Shown one piece after another: positions 36,448-44,651 of a DNA stretch of 64,000 nt. Below the pieces are notes generated by a model, which was not told the DNA's origin, made no database searches, and saw only the letters and a program-made list of their open reading frames with translations. Position 1 is the first letter of the stretch; the number at the start of each line of letters is the position of its first letter. The stretch is from an uncultured Sporosarcina sp. (lineage in GTDB: Bacteria; Bacillota; Bacilli; Bacillales_A; Planococcaceae). The stretch spans positions 26,988-90,987 of the forward strand of contig CAOKMT010000008.1 of the NCBI GenBank assembly GCA_948469885.1, read 5' to 3'. The translations under genes were made by a program, and so were the position numbers.

Positions 36448-36644
36448 TGTATGCCTTCCTCCTTTCTAAGATTAATTAGTTGTTCCTTCAACCACTTTCT
36501 TCCTTTGAACAGTCGTGACTTAACGGTATTGTGGTTTAACGAAAGGATCTGGACGATTTCTTTTTCCGTAAACCCTTTAATTTCTTTATCAAGTTTTTGG
36601 TCTCCATCCGTCTTACCCTCCTCTCCGTCCCCATTTTGTTGCTT
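36444..36644 (-). pseudogene. Sigma factor remnant: region 4 only
   Basis: Minus-strand frame preceded by TAA and without any usable start encodes DGDQKLDKEIKGFTEKEIVQ then ILSLNHNTVKSRLFKGRKWL and a TGA overlapping the next ATG. This is a sigma-70 region 4 helix-turn-helix (compare NVNTVKTRL in the gene at 4521). Region 2, which binds core polymerase and the -10 element, is missing. I infer a 5'-deleted ECF sigma gene. Confidence 0.7.
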
Positions 36645-36770
36645 TTACTATATATACCCCCACTTCTTATAGAAAGTTTTCAAAGTGACGAAATCATTTC
36701 ATATCCGGTTCGTAAAGTGTACATACTGAATAATGGGTAAGTCGATTTTTAAAGGATAGGGGAGGACGTT

Positions 36771-37316
36771 TTGAAGATTGTAGCGATGGTTGGGAGTTTG
36801 CGGAAAGATTCATACAATAGGCAGTTAGTGAAAACACTTGAGAAGAGATACCAACATCTTTTTGAAGTGGACATCGTCGATATTGGCGTCTTGCCTTACT
36901 ACAATGAGGATGAAGAAATGAATCCTCCGATAGAAGTGGATAGTTTTAAAAAGAAAATTGCTGAATCGGATGGTGTTCTAATCAGTACACCTGAATTTAA
37001 CTGGTCTATCCCGGGCGTCTTGAAAAATGCTTTGGAATGGCTGTCAAGAGTTGATAAGCCAATTGCGGGCAAGCCGGTTATCTCAATGGGAACTTCCCAA
37101 GGAGGACTCGGGACAGTGCGGGCTCAGCTTCATTTAAGACAAGTCCTCGCCAGTGTTCAAGCTGTCACTTTACCACCAGCAGGCAATGAAATTTTTATAG
37201 GGCCGGCTTCGAAAAGGTTCCAAGATGGTGAATTGACGCATGAAGTGACATTGCAGTTTTTAGATGAAGTGATCGAAAGGTTTGTTGAGTTGGTTAAGGT
37301 GAAAAATGACGTATAA
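36771..37316 (+). CDS. NADPH-dependent FMN reductase family protein
   Basis: 181 residues, flavodoxin-like fold. FMN phosphate loop GSLRKDSYNRQL, and PEFNWSIPGVLKNALEWLSR in the middle, as in azoreductase/quinone reductase YhdA-ChrR relatives. TTG start (ideal GGGGAGG spacing) gives the usual MKIVAMVGS N-terminus. Substrate unknown; single gene. Confidence 0.88.
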   Translation: MKIVAMVGSLRKDSYNRQLVKTLEKRYQHLFEVDIVDIGVLPYYNEDEEMNPPIEVDSFKKKIAESDGVLISTPEFNWSIPGVLKNALEWLSRVDKPIAGKPVISMGTSQGGLGTVRAQLHLRQVLASVQAVTLPPAGNEIFIGPASKRFQDGELTHEVTLQFLDEVIERFVELVKVKNDV

Positions 37317-37332
37317 CGATGGTTGATATGAA

Positions 37333-37368
37333 AACCCGCTCACTTCAAGGTTGGAAATGAGCGGGTTA
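37333..37368. terminator. Convergent hairpin terminator
   Basis: AACCCGCTCA/TGAGCGGGTT stem, 15-base loop, between converging genes; only a moderate T run on each side. Confidence 0.65.
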
Positions 37369-37379
37369 TTCCGTTTTGG

Positions 37380-37946
37380 TCATACTATTTTGATCATATG
37401 ATGGAACGGTTCGCCGATGATTGTCCAGGGAGAGACGATTTTAAAACCGACTCGCTCATATAGACGGATTGCTTGTTCTTTCCCAATTTCCACATTTAAT
37501 GAAAGCTTTGCAATTCCTTCCTTCTTCGCAATTTCTTCCGCGTAGTGAAGAAGTTGAGTGCCAATGCCTTTCCCCCGGAACCGCGGATTGACGGAGATCG
37601 TGTTGATGTACAGTTCGTCAGGAAGAGATTCTGCATCAATCTCGAACACTTCGGCACCTTTCTCCTTTAGCCAAGCACTTAAATTCTGATCTAATTGGGG
37701 TGCTTCTTGTCCTGAATAGACCACCATCGTCCCCGCGATATCCCCATTCAGTTCAGCAATATATGTCACACGATAGGTATGTGGATTGTTGTTCCGCTTG
37801 AACAACTCACACATACTTTGTGCAATTTTCTTTGGCTCTATTTCTCCTGTCATCCGTTTCGCAATATCCCCGATCGCATCGATAATAAGAGGCGCTGCTT
37901 TTTCAGCGTCAGCTGGAGTTGCCTGTCTAATTTGTACTTTCGTCAT
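37380..37946 (-). CDS. GNAT-family N-acetyltransferase
   Basis: About 188 residues. Acetyl-CoA motif A ISVNPRFRGKGIGTQLLHYA with R-x-x-G-x-G; motif B YERVGFKIV near the C-terminus. Substrate unknown. Up to three more starts (GTG/ATG/ATG) precede MTKVQIRQA and the RBS is weak. It follows the DMT transporter gene by 16 bases, so it is probably in an operon with it. Confidence 0.85.
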   Translation of the reverse strand: MTKVQIRQATPADAEKAAPLIIDAIGDIAKRMTGEIEPKKIAQSMCELFKRNNNPHTYRVTYIAELNGDIAGTMVVYSGQEAPQLDQNLSAWLKEKGAEVFEIDAESLPDELYINTISVNPRFRGKGIGTQLLHYAEEIAKKEGIAKLSLNVEIGKEQAIRLYERVGFKIVSPWTIIGEPFHHMIKIV

Positions 37947-37962
37947 CATCATCACTTTCTAT

Positions 37963-38853
37963 TTATACTTTGTTTGCTTGCTTTTTTTGTTGAACGATAG
38001 TTGGTAAAGTCATGCCGATTAAAATAATTACAATCCCCATTATTTGAAGAACGGTCAGTGTCTCGCTTAATAAAATGACGGACGCAGTAACGGCAACGGG
38101 AAGTTCCATGGCACTTAAAATGGAGGCAGCCCCGGTCCCTACTTTTGGAACAGCAATAGAGAATAGATAAATGGGCACAACGATGCCGATGAGCCCAAGG
38201 ATGAGGCCATAAATCCACAGTCCTCCGCCGAATAGTGTACCATTCCAAATGATTTCAGGTGATTGGAAAAAGAAAATGACGATAACGGCAAAGAAAGAAG
38301 TGAAGAGTAACCGCGTTTCGGTATCCATCCCTTGCACTTGTCTTTGGTTAATCATGACAAATGAGGAGAAACTGATCGCCGAAAGGAAGCCCCATACCCA
38401 GCCTTGCCAAGGTATGTCACTAATATCAGTGCCAATCACTCCTGCTGCGAAAATCGTCCCTCCAAATAGGAAACCAAGTGAAATGACTTCAATCCGTTTC
38501 GGTAAGCGTCGATTGGCGATACAATCAAACAGCATGCCAATCCATGTAAATTGAAAAAGCATGACGACGGCGATTGAAGCAGGCATATAGGTGACCGCTT
38601 GCCCGTAAACAGTTCCCGTCATCCCAGTAAAAAGTCCTGCAAGCAGGAGGGTCATGCCCCCGCCGAACTTCGGCACTGTCCGTCTGATGAAAATGAATAG
38701 AAGCAGCGCAAGGAAGAAGCCGATGAAATACTGGCTTGTCACAGCTTCCGCAGCTGTAAACCCAGCACCGATGGCAAGCTTGATAATTGTCGAAAGAACA
38801 CCGTAGCAACTTGCTGCAATGATGATCATAAGTGGATAAATCCATTGTTTCAT
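37963..38853 (-). CDS. EamA/DMT-family transporter
   Basis: 296 residues, ten membrane helices in two five-helix repeats, each an EamA domain (GLFTGMTGTVYGQAVTYMPA in the first; SILSAMELPVAVTASVILLS in the second). Likely exporter of a metabolite or amino acid. GGGGG-type RBS before ATG. The acetyltransferase downstream may act on the same compound (inference). Confidence 0.9.
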   Translation of the reverse strand: MKQWIYPLMIIIAASCYGVLSTIIKLAIGAGFTAAEAVTSQYFIGFFLALLLFIFIRRTVPKFGGGMTLLLAGLFTGMTGTVYGQAVTYMPASIAVVMLFQFTWIGMLFDCIANRRLPKRIEVISLGFLFGGTIFAAGVIGTDISDIPWQGWVWGFLSAISFSSFVMINQRQVQGMDTETRLLFTSFFAVIVIFFFQSPEIIWNGTLFGGGLWIYGLILGLIGIVVPIYLFSIAVPKVGTGAASILSAMELPVAVTASVILLSETLTVLQIMGIVIILIGMTLPTIVQQKKQANKV

Positions 38854-39370
38854 AAGAGAACCCCCTGTCCATCAAAAGATTATACCATGCGGATATATAA
38901 ATGACTTGGTAAATAAAAGCGGGGCAAGCAGATTCCCGAACGACAATAAACATTCTATTGTGAGAATAAGCTTGGGCGAACCGACAATAATCCAGTGGGA
39001 TACGTGAATAAACATCGCCGATAGGACAATTTGACTTAATAGCATGAGAATAACGCTTCAATATGCAAATGAAAATCTTTCTTACTGAAACCAAGATTAT
39101 TCATAAGGTGTAGAAGGTGCAATGAAAAAGCCACCTTTTTGCAGGGAATCATGTTTTGAGGAGAAGAGGCTGCTTAAATCGACTTATATTACATAGGATT
39201 GGATACTGTTCAAATTTTCTCCGCTCAATGAAACAATTGCGTAGTTAAATCCGTAAATGGTTAGCATGAGTGCCTGCATATAAGTAAATTGAATAGTCTG
39301 AAATTAATTTATTGAATTTCAGTAGAATAGGTTAGTTTGTAAAGGAAGCAATACGAGGGGGGGAAGTAAG
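38854..39370. other. Intergenic region, no gene seen
   Basis: AT-rich. The pieces CGACAATAAACAT and CGACAATAATCC recur about 50 bases apart. A weak hairpin with T run (AAGGTG/CACCTT, 39114-39137) is the only structure. The 190-codon minus-strand frame extending into 38525 is a shadow of the EamA gene. Confidence 0.4.
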
Positions 39371-39652
39371 ATGGAAGAACAAGAATTGAACGAATTGCAA
39401 CCGGATATTCAAGATCAAAATCCCATTGCACCGCAAATGTCTGTCGGAGAATGGCTCATAACGCTTTTAATTTTAGCGATTCCACTTGTGAATTTCATCA
39501 TGATGTTTGTATGGGCGTTTGATCCAACAAGTGGGAGAAGGAACTTTGCTCGGGCTTACTTGATCTTAACAGGAGCAGCCATTGCTTTATCGGTCTTATT
39601 TATCATTTTCATGTTTGTACTTGGCATATCGATTGGCATACTCGGTTCTTAG
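39371..39652 (+). CDS. Small two-helix membrane protein
   Basis: 93 residues. Acidic/Gln-rich N-terminus (EEQELNELQPDIQDQNP), then two membrane helices separated by FDPTSGRRNFARAY. Resembles small conserved membrane proteins of Firmicutes with this WAFDPTSGRRNFARA loop. GGGGGGAAG RBS. Function unknown. Confidence 0.75.
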   Translation: MEEQELNELQPDIQDQNPIAPQMSVGEWLITLLILAIPLVNFIMMFVWAFDPTSGRRNFARAYLILTGAAIALSVLFIIFMFVLGISIGILGS

Positions 39653-39751
39653 GACTTTACGGCATGCAGAGGAGATTCAAGAAGACAGAAAGCATTATTT
39701 CCGGGGAAATACCGACATTTCCCGACACTAAACTTACTGGAGATCGTGAAG

Positions 39752-39795
39752 AACCCTGCTCTTTTCCTTTGCTTTAGGAAAGAGCAGGGTTTTAT
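39752..39795. terminator. Convergent terminator
   Basis: AACCCTGCTCTTTTCCT pairs with AGGAAAGAGCAGGGTT (one bulge), between converging small genes. Confidence 0.85.
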
Positions 39796-40028
39796 TATGA
39801 TCCGGGATATTTTTCAGCGCTGGACGAGTTGCTTTTCGAATCACGGTGCATTTTCTCCTCTTTTTCTTCCATTTTCAAATCTTCTAGTGGAATTGGGTCC
39901 ACATGCTTCATATCCTCGTGCATATCATAAATGCTTTCTTTATCGGTCCGGAGGTTTTCAGGATTATCCATATAGCGGCCTTCGGCATCTTTTCGGTCAC
40001 GTTCGGTAAATACTTTTTTCTTGTTCAT
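39795..40028 (-). CDS. Small acidic hydrophilic protein
   Basis: 77 residues, no hydrophobic segment, rich in Asp, Glu, Lys and Met (YDMHEDMKHVDPIPLEDLKM). Probably disordered. Good GAGGAGG RBS. I do not recognise it; the next gene on the other strand is a general stress protein. Confidence 0.65.
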   Translation of the reverse strand: MNKKKVFTERDRKDAEGRYMDNPENLRTDKESIYDMHEDMKHVDPIPLEDLKMEEKEEKMHRDSKSNSSSAEKYPGS

Positions 40029-40120
40029 GTAAAGGTTCCTCCTCTTGGAAATTAACGCTTTCTTATAGGATTCACCTTAACGGGTAAAGCTAAACATGAC
40101 GGGAGCAACTGCCTGGATTT

Positions 40121-40145
40121 GTTTGTCATGAAAAAGGGCGGGTAG
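40121..40145 (+). promoter_or_regulatory. Candidate SigB promoter
   Basis: GTTTGT (40121-40126), 13-base spacer, GGGTAG (40140-40145), against the SigB consensus GTTTAA-N13/14-GGGTAT. It lies 30 bases before a general stress protein gene. Confidence 0.5.
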
Positions 40146-40174
40146 AATAGTTACAAGAAGGAGTTGTAGACGCG

Positions 40175-40630
40175 ATGGTTAGAAAGAATTTTGTCGGTAC
40201 GTTTCATGCGATCGATACGGTCCTATACAAAATTGTTGAACTGAAAAATCAAGGTTATGGGGAAAAGGACATTCATGCATTTTCACGGGAAGAAGATAAT
40301 ATTTCAATGTTGCGAGGTCAGACAGACGTTGAGTTACATGGTGACTATGGAGAAAACTGGTTTGAAGGTTTCCATAAATTATTGGACTTTGAGGCGCCCG
40401 GTATCAATGTGTTTAAAACGATGGGATATTCCGAAGAGGAAGCGGCACATCAATTTGATGAGGTGGAGAATGGAGGCATTGCCTTATTTGTAGAAGGAGG
40501 AAAATTACAAAAAGCGGATAGTAGCGCTGCAATAGGCAGGAGCGGCGATCCACTCAACAATCAAGATAAAAATGCACAACTTGAAGATTATGACGGTGAT
40601 ATCCCTCGGATTAAAACAGATCATTTGTAA
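40175..40630 (+). CDS. General stress protein 17M-like (YflT domain)
   Basis: 151 residues. N-terminal 100 residues follow the YflT/GSP17M domain (FHAIDTVLYKIVELKNQGYGEKDIHAF and a two-residue-spaced acidic segment), with an acidic disordered tail (DPLNNQDKNAQLEDYDGDIP). Members in B. subtilis belong to the SigB general stress regulon; the biochemical role is unknown. AAGGAG RBS. A SigB-like promoter precedes it. Confidence 0.8.
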   Translation: MVRKNFVGTFHAIDTVLYKIVELKNQGYGEKDIHAFSREEDNISMLRGQTDVELHGDYGENWFEGFHKLLDFEAPGINVFKTMGYSEEEAAHQFDEVENGGIALFVEGGKLQKADSSAAIGRSGDPLNNQDKNAQLEDYDGDIPRIKTDHL

Positions 40631-40800
40631 GTTTGTATTCCGGAATGAAAGCATGTTTTTCGACAAAGCAGTTGCTGTATTGGTTACAAAATTCAGCAAA
40701 CAATATTAAAATCTGCGTATATTCAACAAAATAGGCTAAAGGTTTCATTTAATATTTTGAAAAATGTGACAAAGTAAATGTATCCAAATGCCTGTTCTTA

Positions 40801-40826
40801 TTATATACTTATTGCTAAGTATATAA
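40801..40826. promoter_or_regulatory. Perfect palindromic operator-like site
   Basis: TTATATACTTA and TAAGTATATAA are exact inverse complements around TTGC, ending just before the RBS of the gene at 40843. Symmetry and position suggest a repressor site; the regulator is not in this window as far as I can tell. Confidence 0.55.
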
Positions 40827-40842
40827 AATGGGAGGGGCTAAA

Positions 40843-41250
40843 ATGATAAGAAAAGGACGATTTGCGATATGGAATTGCAATGAATACGAGCTTATTTCTT
40901 ATCAACGACAACATTATTTAAAATCAAAAAACGAGTCGGATATTGAACATGGTTTTAGGAAACTTAAAGGTAGAAATCAAGCCTTCGTTAAACGAGTGTC
41001 TGTGAGAGAACTTGAAGATGCTTATGAAGTCTTTCAGTATGCGATGGTTGCAAGTTATCGTTTCGCTGTGGAAGGGTATAATGAGAAACAAGATACAGTG
41101 GCACTTGTTACGCATAATCCGTTTGTGAAAGAGAAACTTAATGTGCGCCCGTATGGGAAAGGTCAATACATAATCGAAGTTCCCAAAAGGGATGTCGAAA
41201 TAGAAGAAGATCGAATTCCAATTTTAGGGTTTGAAAATAAGAAAACTTAA
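40843..41250 (+). CDS. Hypothetical protein under palindromic operator
   Basis: 135 residues, soluble, basic. Start at MIRKGRFAIWNCNEYELISY behind GGGAGGGG. The second half has VALVTHNPFVKEKLNVRPYG and KGQYIIEVPKRDVEIEEDRI. I do not recognise the family. Single gene; a weak hairpin with T run follows (about 41254-41305). Confidence 0.7.
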   Translation: MIRKGRFAIWNCNEYELISYQRQHYLKSKNESDIEHGFRKLKGRNQAFVKRVSVRELEDAYEVFQYAMVASYRFAVEGYNEKQDTVALVTHNPFVKEKLNVRPYGKGQYIIEVPKRDVEIEEDRIPILGFENKKT

Positions 41251-41424
41251 CTAGGAGCTATCGTATATGCCAGTTGACGGGCATGACGGTCGCTCTTTTT
41301 TTGTTGTCCTTTGTCTATACATAAAAAAATAAGTTCTTGTTTCGAAAATTGTTAAGAGGTCTGCATATTGGGTAAACAGGAAGAGAACAATAAAGTCGGA
41401 AACGATTGTAAAGGAGAGGTTCGG

Positions 41425-41655
41425 ATGATTGAAAATTTCAAAGTAAGAAAAGAGATATTCGAAGATACGGCCCATGAGAGATGTCATTTTGAACTGACGT
41501 TAGATGGCAAGGAGTACCAAGGTTATTACGACGATGAGACAGAAGAAGTGTCTTGGTTTCAAATGCAGCCGGATCAAGAAGACCATGCCATGGATTTGAA
41601 GGAGCTGGATGAGCAAGTGAAGGAAAGGGTACTTGCATGGAAGGCAAACCAATAG
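41425..41655 (+). CDS. Small hypothetical protein (DUF5342-like?)
   Basis: 76 residues, acidic, start at MIENFKVRKE behind AAAGGAGAGG; the frame is open 19 codons upstream without an RBS. Pattern FELTLDGKEYQGYYDDETEE then VSWFQMQPDQED resembles small bacillar DUF proteins with a short beta-meander. Assignment to DUF5342 is from memory and weak. Confidence 0.65.
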   Translation: MIENFKVRKEIFEDTAHERCHFELTLDGKEYQGYYDDETEEVSWFQMQPDQEDHAMDLKELDEQVKERVLAWKANQ

Positions 41656-41922
41656 TGACTGTGAAGATACCCTGGTTATTCTTGATAGGATGAGCGGAGA
41701 GAGGCGATCCAGTATGTGGAGGACCTCTTTTTGGATTCCCTTCTTCTTGCTCAAAATATCGACAAAACAATGATTCTATTCAGTTTAATTTGTGACTTGA
41801 AGGGTATTTAACAATCACTATGTGAAATTTTCTTAGTCATCTGTGTGACTCATATGTATTAAAAAGAGATGAAAATGGAAAGGTTTAGTGTAGGCATTAT
41901 TTTAACATAAGGAGGTTCGCAA

Positions 41923-42675
41923 ATGGCAGAAGATAAAAAAGGGGTATCGAGAAGAGATTTCCTTAAAACGACAGGCGTTGCGACAGGTGCTGTACTTGGT
42001 GGAGGTCTGATCGGAGGGCTTGTTGGATATAACGTTAAGCAAAAACCGGCCGGGCCAGGCGAAAAACCTGAAACGGGCGTGGCACATGAAACGGCTACAC
42101 CACGAGGCTTAACATTTTTTACAAATACGAGCGAATTTAATATTATTTCACAGGCTGTTGAAAGGATATTCCCCGAAGATGAGTTAGGGCCCGGCGCTAT
42201 TGGTCTAGGGGTGCCTTATTTTCTCGATAACCAGTTGGCTGGAAACTATGGAAGTAATGCGAAAGAGTACATGCAAGGTCCGTTTTTTGCCGGGGAGTCG
42301 ACACAAGGGTATCAAAGTAGGCTGACACGTGCGGAGATTTTCAGACAAGGGATTACCAAAATGGAAGAAGAAGCGAAAAAAAGGTTTGATACAGGATTTG
42401 CCAAGCTGGAAGGCAGCCAGATGGATGAAATTCTTACCGATTTTCAGAAAAACGAAATTGATATGAAAGGTGTGTCATCTGAATTCTTTTTCAAGTTGCT
42501 CAGACAAGCGACATTGGAAGGCGCATACGCGGATCCTATATACAATGGCAATATCAATATGGATGGATGGCGAATGAAAGGGTTCCCTGGCCATCAGATG
42601 GCATTTATCAATGAAATTGAAAATGATGAATACATGGAGATCGAACCACAATCGATCAGTAGTATGCAACATTAA
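41923..42675 (+). CDS. Gluconate 2-dehydrogenase subunit 3 family protein (Tat substrate)
   Basis: 250 residues. Twin-arginine signal SRRDFLKTTGVATGAVLGG at the N-terminus, then the subunit-3 domain (FNIISQAVERIFPEDELGPG). This small subunit carries the Tat signal for the complex and brings the flavoprotein with it. AAGGAGG RBS. First gene of a four-gene set with the GMC oxidoreductase and tatA-tatC. Confidence 0.9.
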   Translation: MAEDKKGVSRRDFLKTTGVATGAVLGGGLIGGLVGYNVKQKPAGPGEKPETGVAHETATPRGLTFFTNTSEFNIISQAVERIFPEDELGPGAIGLGVPYFLDNQLAGNYGSNAKEYMQGPFFAGESTQGYQSRLTRAEIFRQGITKMEEEAKKRFDTGFAKLEGSQMDEILTDFQKNEIDMKGVSSEFFFKLLRQATLEGAYADPIYNGNINMDGWRMKGFPGHQMAFINEIENDEYMEIEPQSISSMQH

Positions 42676-42690
42676 AAGGGGGAACTACGA

Positions 42691-44403
42691 TTGGCGAAAA
42701 CATTGGATAAGGTAGATGTGGTCACTGTCGGGGTCGGTTGGACAGGCGGTATTATCGGCGCTGAATGTGCTAAGGCAGGATTGAAGGTCGTTGGGATTGA
42801 GCGTGGAAAAGAAAGAAGTACTGCGGATTATTTAATGGTTCACGATGAATATCGCTATGCGATCCGCTATGAATTGATGCAAGATTTATCGAAAGAAACT
42901 CTTACGTTCAGGAACCACCGGAAAATGCGCGCATTACCGATGCGTCAAATGGGGTCATTTTTGTTGGGTGAAGGACTCGGTGGAGCAGGGACACACTGGA
43001 ACGGTCATACGTGGCGCTTTCTACCATATGACTTTCAAATTAAAACGCAGACAGAGGAAAAGTATGGGAAAGACAAGCTCTCGAGTGATTACTTGCTTCA
43101 AGATTGGGGAGTTACATACGACGAGCTCGAGCCCTATTTTGATACATTTGAAAAAACCGCAGGCATATCCGGAGAGGATAAAAATCCATTCGCAGGAAAG
43201 CGGTCATCCGATTTTCCGACGCCTCCGATGAAGAAAACACCTATATTGAAAAAATTTGAAAAGGCGACGAGTAATCTTGGTTATACGCCTTTCATGTTAC
43301 CATCGGCGAACCTATCTGAAAGTTATGAGAACCCAGATGGAGAAAAAATTGCTGCATGTCAATATTGCGGTTTTTGTGAACGGTTTGGCTGTGAATACGG
43401 AGCCAAGACATCACCTGAAATTACAGTTGTTCCAACTGCTAGGAAGACAGGGAATTATGAGGTTCGCTTTCATTCGAACGTTGTTGAAGTATTGAAGGAA
43501 GGCGATAAAGTGACTGGGGTCAGATATTTCGACACACAAACAGGTGAAGAATATATTCAACCGGCTGAAGTCGTCGTTTTGACAAGTTATATCATGAATA
43601 ATGCCAAACTGTTAATGGTATCCAAAATTGGAGATATGTATGACCCTGAGACTGGAAGAGGGACGCTTGGGAAAAATTATGCGTATCAAATATTACCGGG
43701 GGCAACAGGTTTTTTTGATGAGCAAATGAACGTCTTTATGGGGGCTGGTTCCCTCGGGATGACGATTGACGACTTGAACGGGGATAATTTTGACCATAGC
43801 GATTTGGATTTTATCCATGGCGCGAGTATTTCAATCACCCAGACAGGTGCGAGGCCGATTCAAACGAATCCGGTGCCTCCAGATACGCCTACTTGGGGAT
43901 CAGAGTTTAAAAAAGCCTCCATTCACAATTACTCTAGGACGTTGAGTATCGGGGGCCAAGGCGCTTCGATGCCACATAAAGAGAACTATTTGTCGCTCGA
44001 TCCCGATTATAAAGATGCTTATGGCGTGCCATTGCTTCAGTTGACGTACAATTTTACCGAACAAGACCGGAATTTGCATAAGTATCTCACGGAAAAATCG
44101 GTCGCGATCATGAAAGAAATGGGTGCTAAAACAGTCGTAGCGGGTAATCCTCTTACAAATTACGATATTGTGCCGTATCAAACAACGCATAATACGGGTG
44201 GAACGATTATGGGTACAAGTCCGGAAGAGAGTGTCGTCAATACTTTTTTACAGCATTGGGACGCGGAAAACTTATTTGTTGTTGGTGCAGGAAACTTTGC
44301 GCATAACGGTGGCTATAATCCTACTGGAACTATTGGTGCACTTGCTTATCGAACTGCCGAAGGAATCATTAAGTACAGCAAAAATGGTGGCTCACTCGTC
44401 TAA
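42691..44403 (+). CDS. GMC-family oxidoreductase (gluconate dehydrogenase-type flavoprotein)
   Basis: 570 residues. N-terminal FAD-binding motif VGVGWTGGIIGAECAKAGL and IERG; LLGEGLGGAGTHWNGHTWRF; a Cys cluster CQYCGFCERFGCEYGAK; and catalytic-region HNTGGTIMGT plus GNFAHNGGYNPTGTIGA. TTG start behind GGGGGAA. It has no signal peptide, so export with the upstream Tat subunit is expected. The cytochrome c subunit common in proteobacterial complexes is not encoded here. Sugar substrate not proven. Confidence 0.9.
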   Translation: MAKTLDKVDVVTVGVGWTGGIIGAECAKAGLKVVGIERGKERSTADYLMVHDEYRYAIRYELMQDLSKETLTFRNHRKMRALPMRQMGSFLLGEGLGGAGTHWNGHTWRFLPYDFQIKTQTEEKYGKDKLSSDYLLQDWGVTYDELEPYFDTFEKTAGISGEDKNPFAGKRSSDFPTPPMKKTPILKKFEKATSNLGYTPFMLPSANLSESYENPDGEKIAACQYCGFCERFGCEYGAKTSPEITVVPTARKTGNYEVRFHSNVVEVLKEGDKVTGVRYFDTQTGEEYIQPAEVVVLTSYIMNNAKLLMVSKIGDMYDPETGRGTLGKNYAYQILPGATGFFDEQMNVFMGAGSLGMTIDDLNGDNFDHSDLDFIHGASISITQTGARPIQTNPVPPDTPTWGSEFKKASIHNYSRTLSIGGQGASMPHKENYLSLDPDYKDAYGVPLLQLTYNFTEQDRNLHKYLTEKSVAIMKEMGAKTVVAGNPLTNYDIVPYQTTHNTGGTIMGTSPEESVVNTFLQHWDAENLFVVGAGNFAHNGGYNPTGTIGALAYRTAEGIIKYSKNGGSLV

Positions 44404-44442
44404 ATAAAAAGAAGATGATAAAAGAAAAGGGAGGTACGTTCA

Positions 44443-44640
44443 ATGAATTTAGCTGCTATCGGTGTACCGGGTTTAATTATCATTTTGGTTATTGTATTAA
44501 TTTTATTTGGACCACGAAAGCTGCCGGAAGTCGGGTCGGCGGTTGGAAAAACATTAGCCGAATTTAAGAAGTCGGCCAAAGAAGTGATGGAAGATGAAGA
44601 AGAACCTACGAAAGATCCACAAAAAACGGATCAAGTATAG
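44443..44640 (+). CDS. tatA: Sec-independent protein translocase TatA
   Basis: 65 residues. N-terminal membrane helix ([20 protein letters not shown]) with the [10 protein letters not shown] hinge and amphipathic helix ([15 protein letters not shown]), acidic tail. GGGAGG RBS. Forms the pore with TatC encoded 11 bases on. Likely a dedicated translocase for the preceding dehydrogenase. Confidence 0.95.
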   Translation: MNLAAIGVPGLIIILVIVLILFGPRKLPEVGSAVGKTLAEFKKSAKEVMEDEEEPTKDPQKTDQV

Positions 44641-44651
44641 CGGGTGATGTT

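Noticed and set aside
38525-39094. 189-codon minus-strand frame overlapping the EamA gene start
   Set aside because: Shadow of the transporter in another frame; Cys/His-rich composition without RBS.
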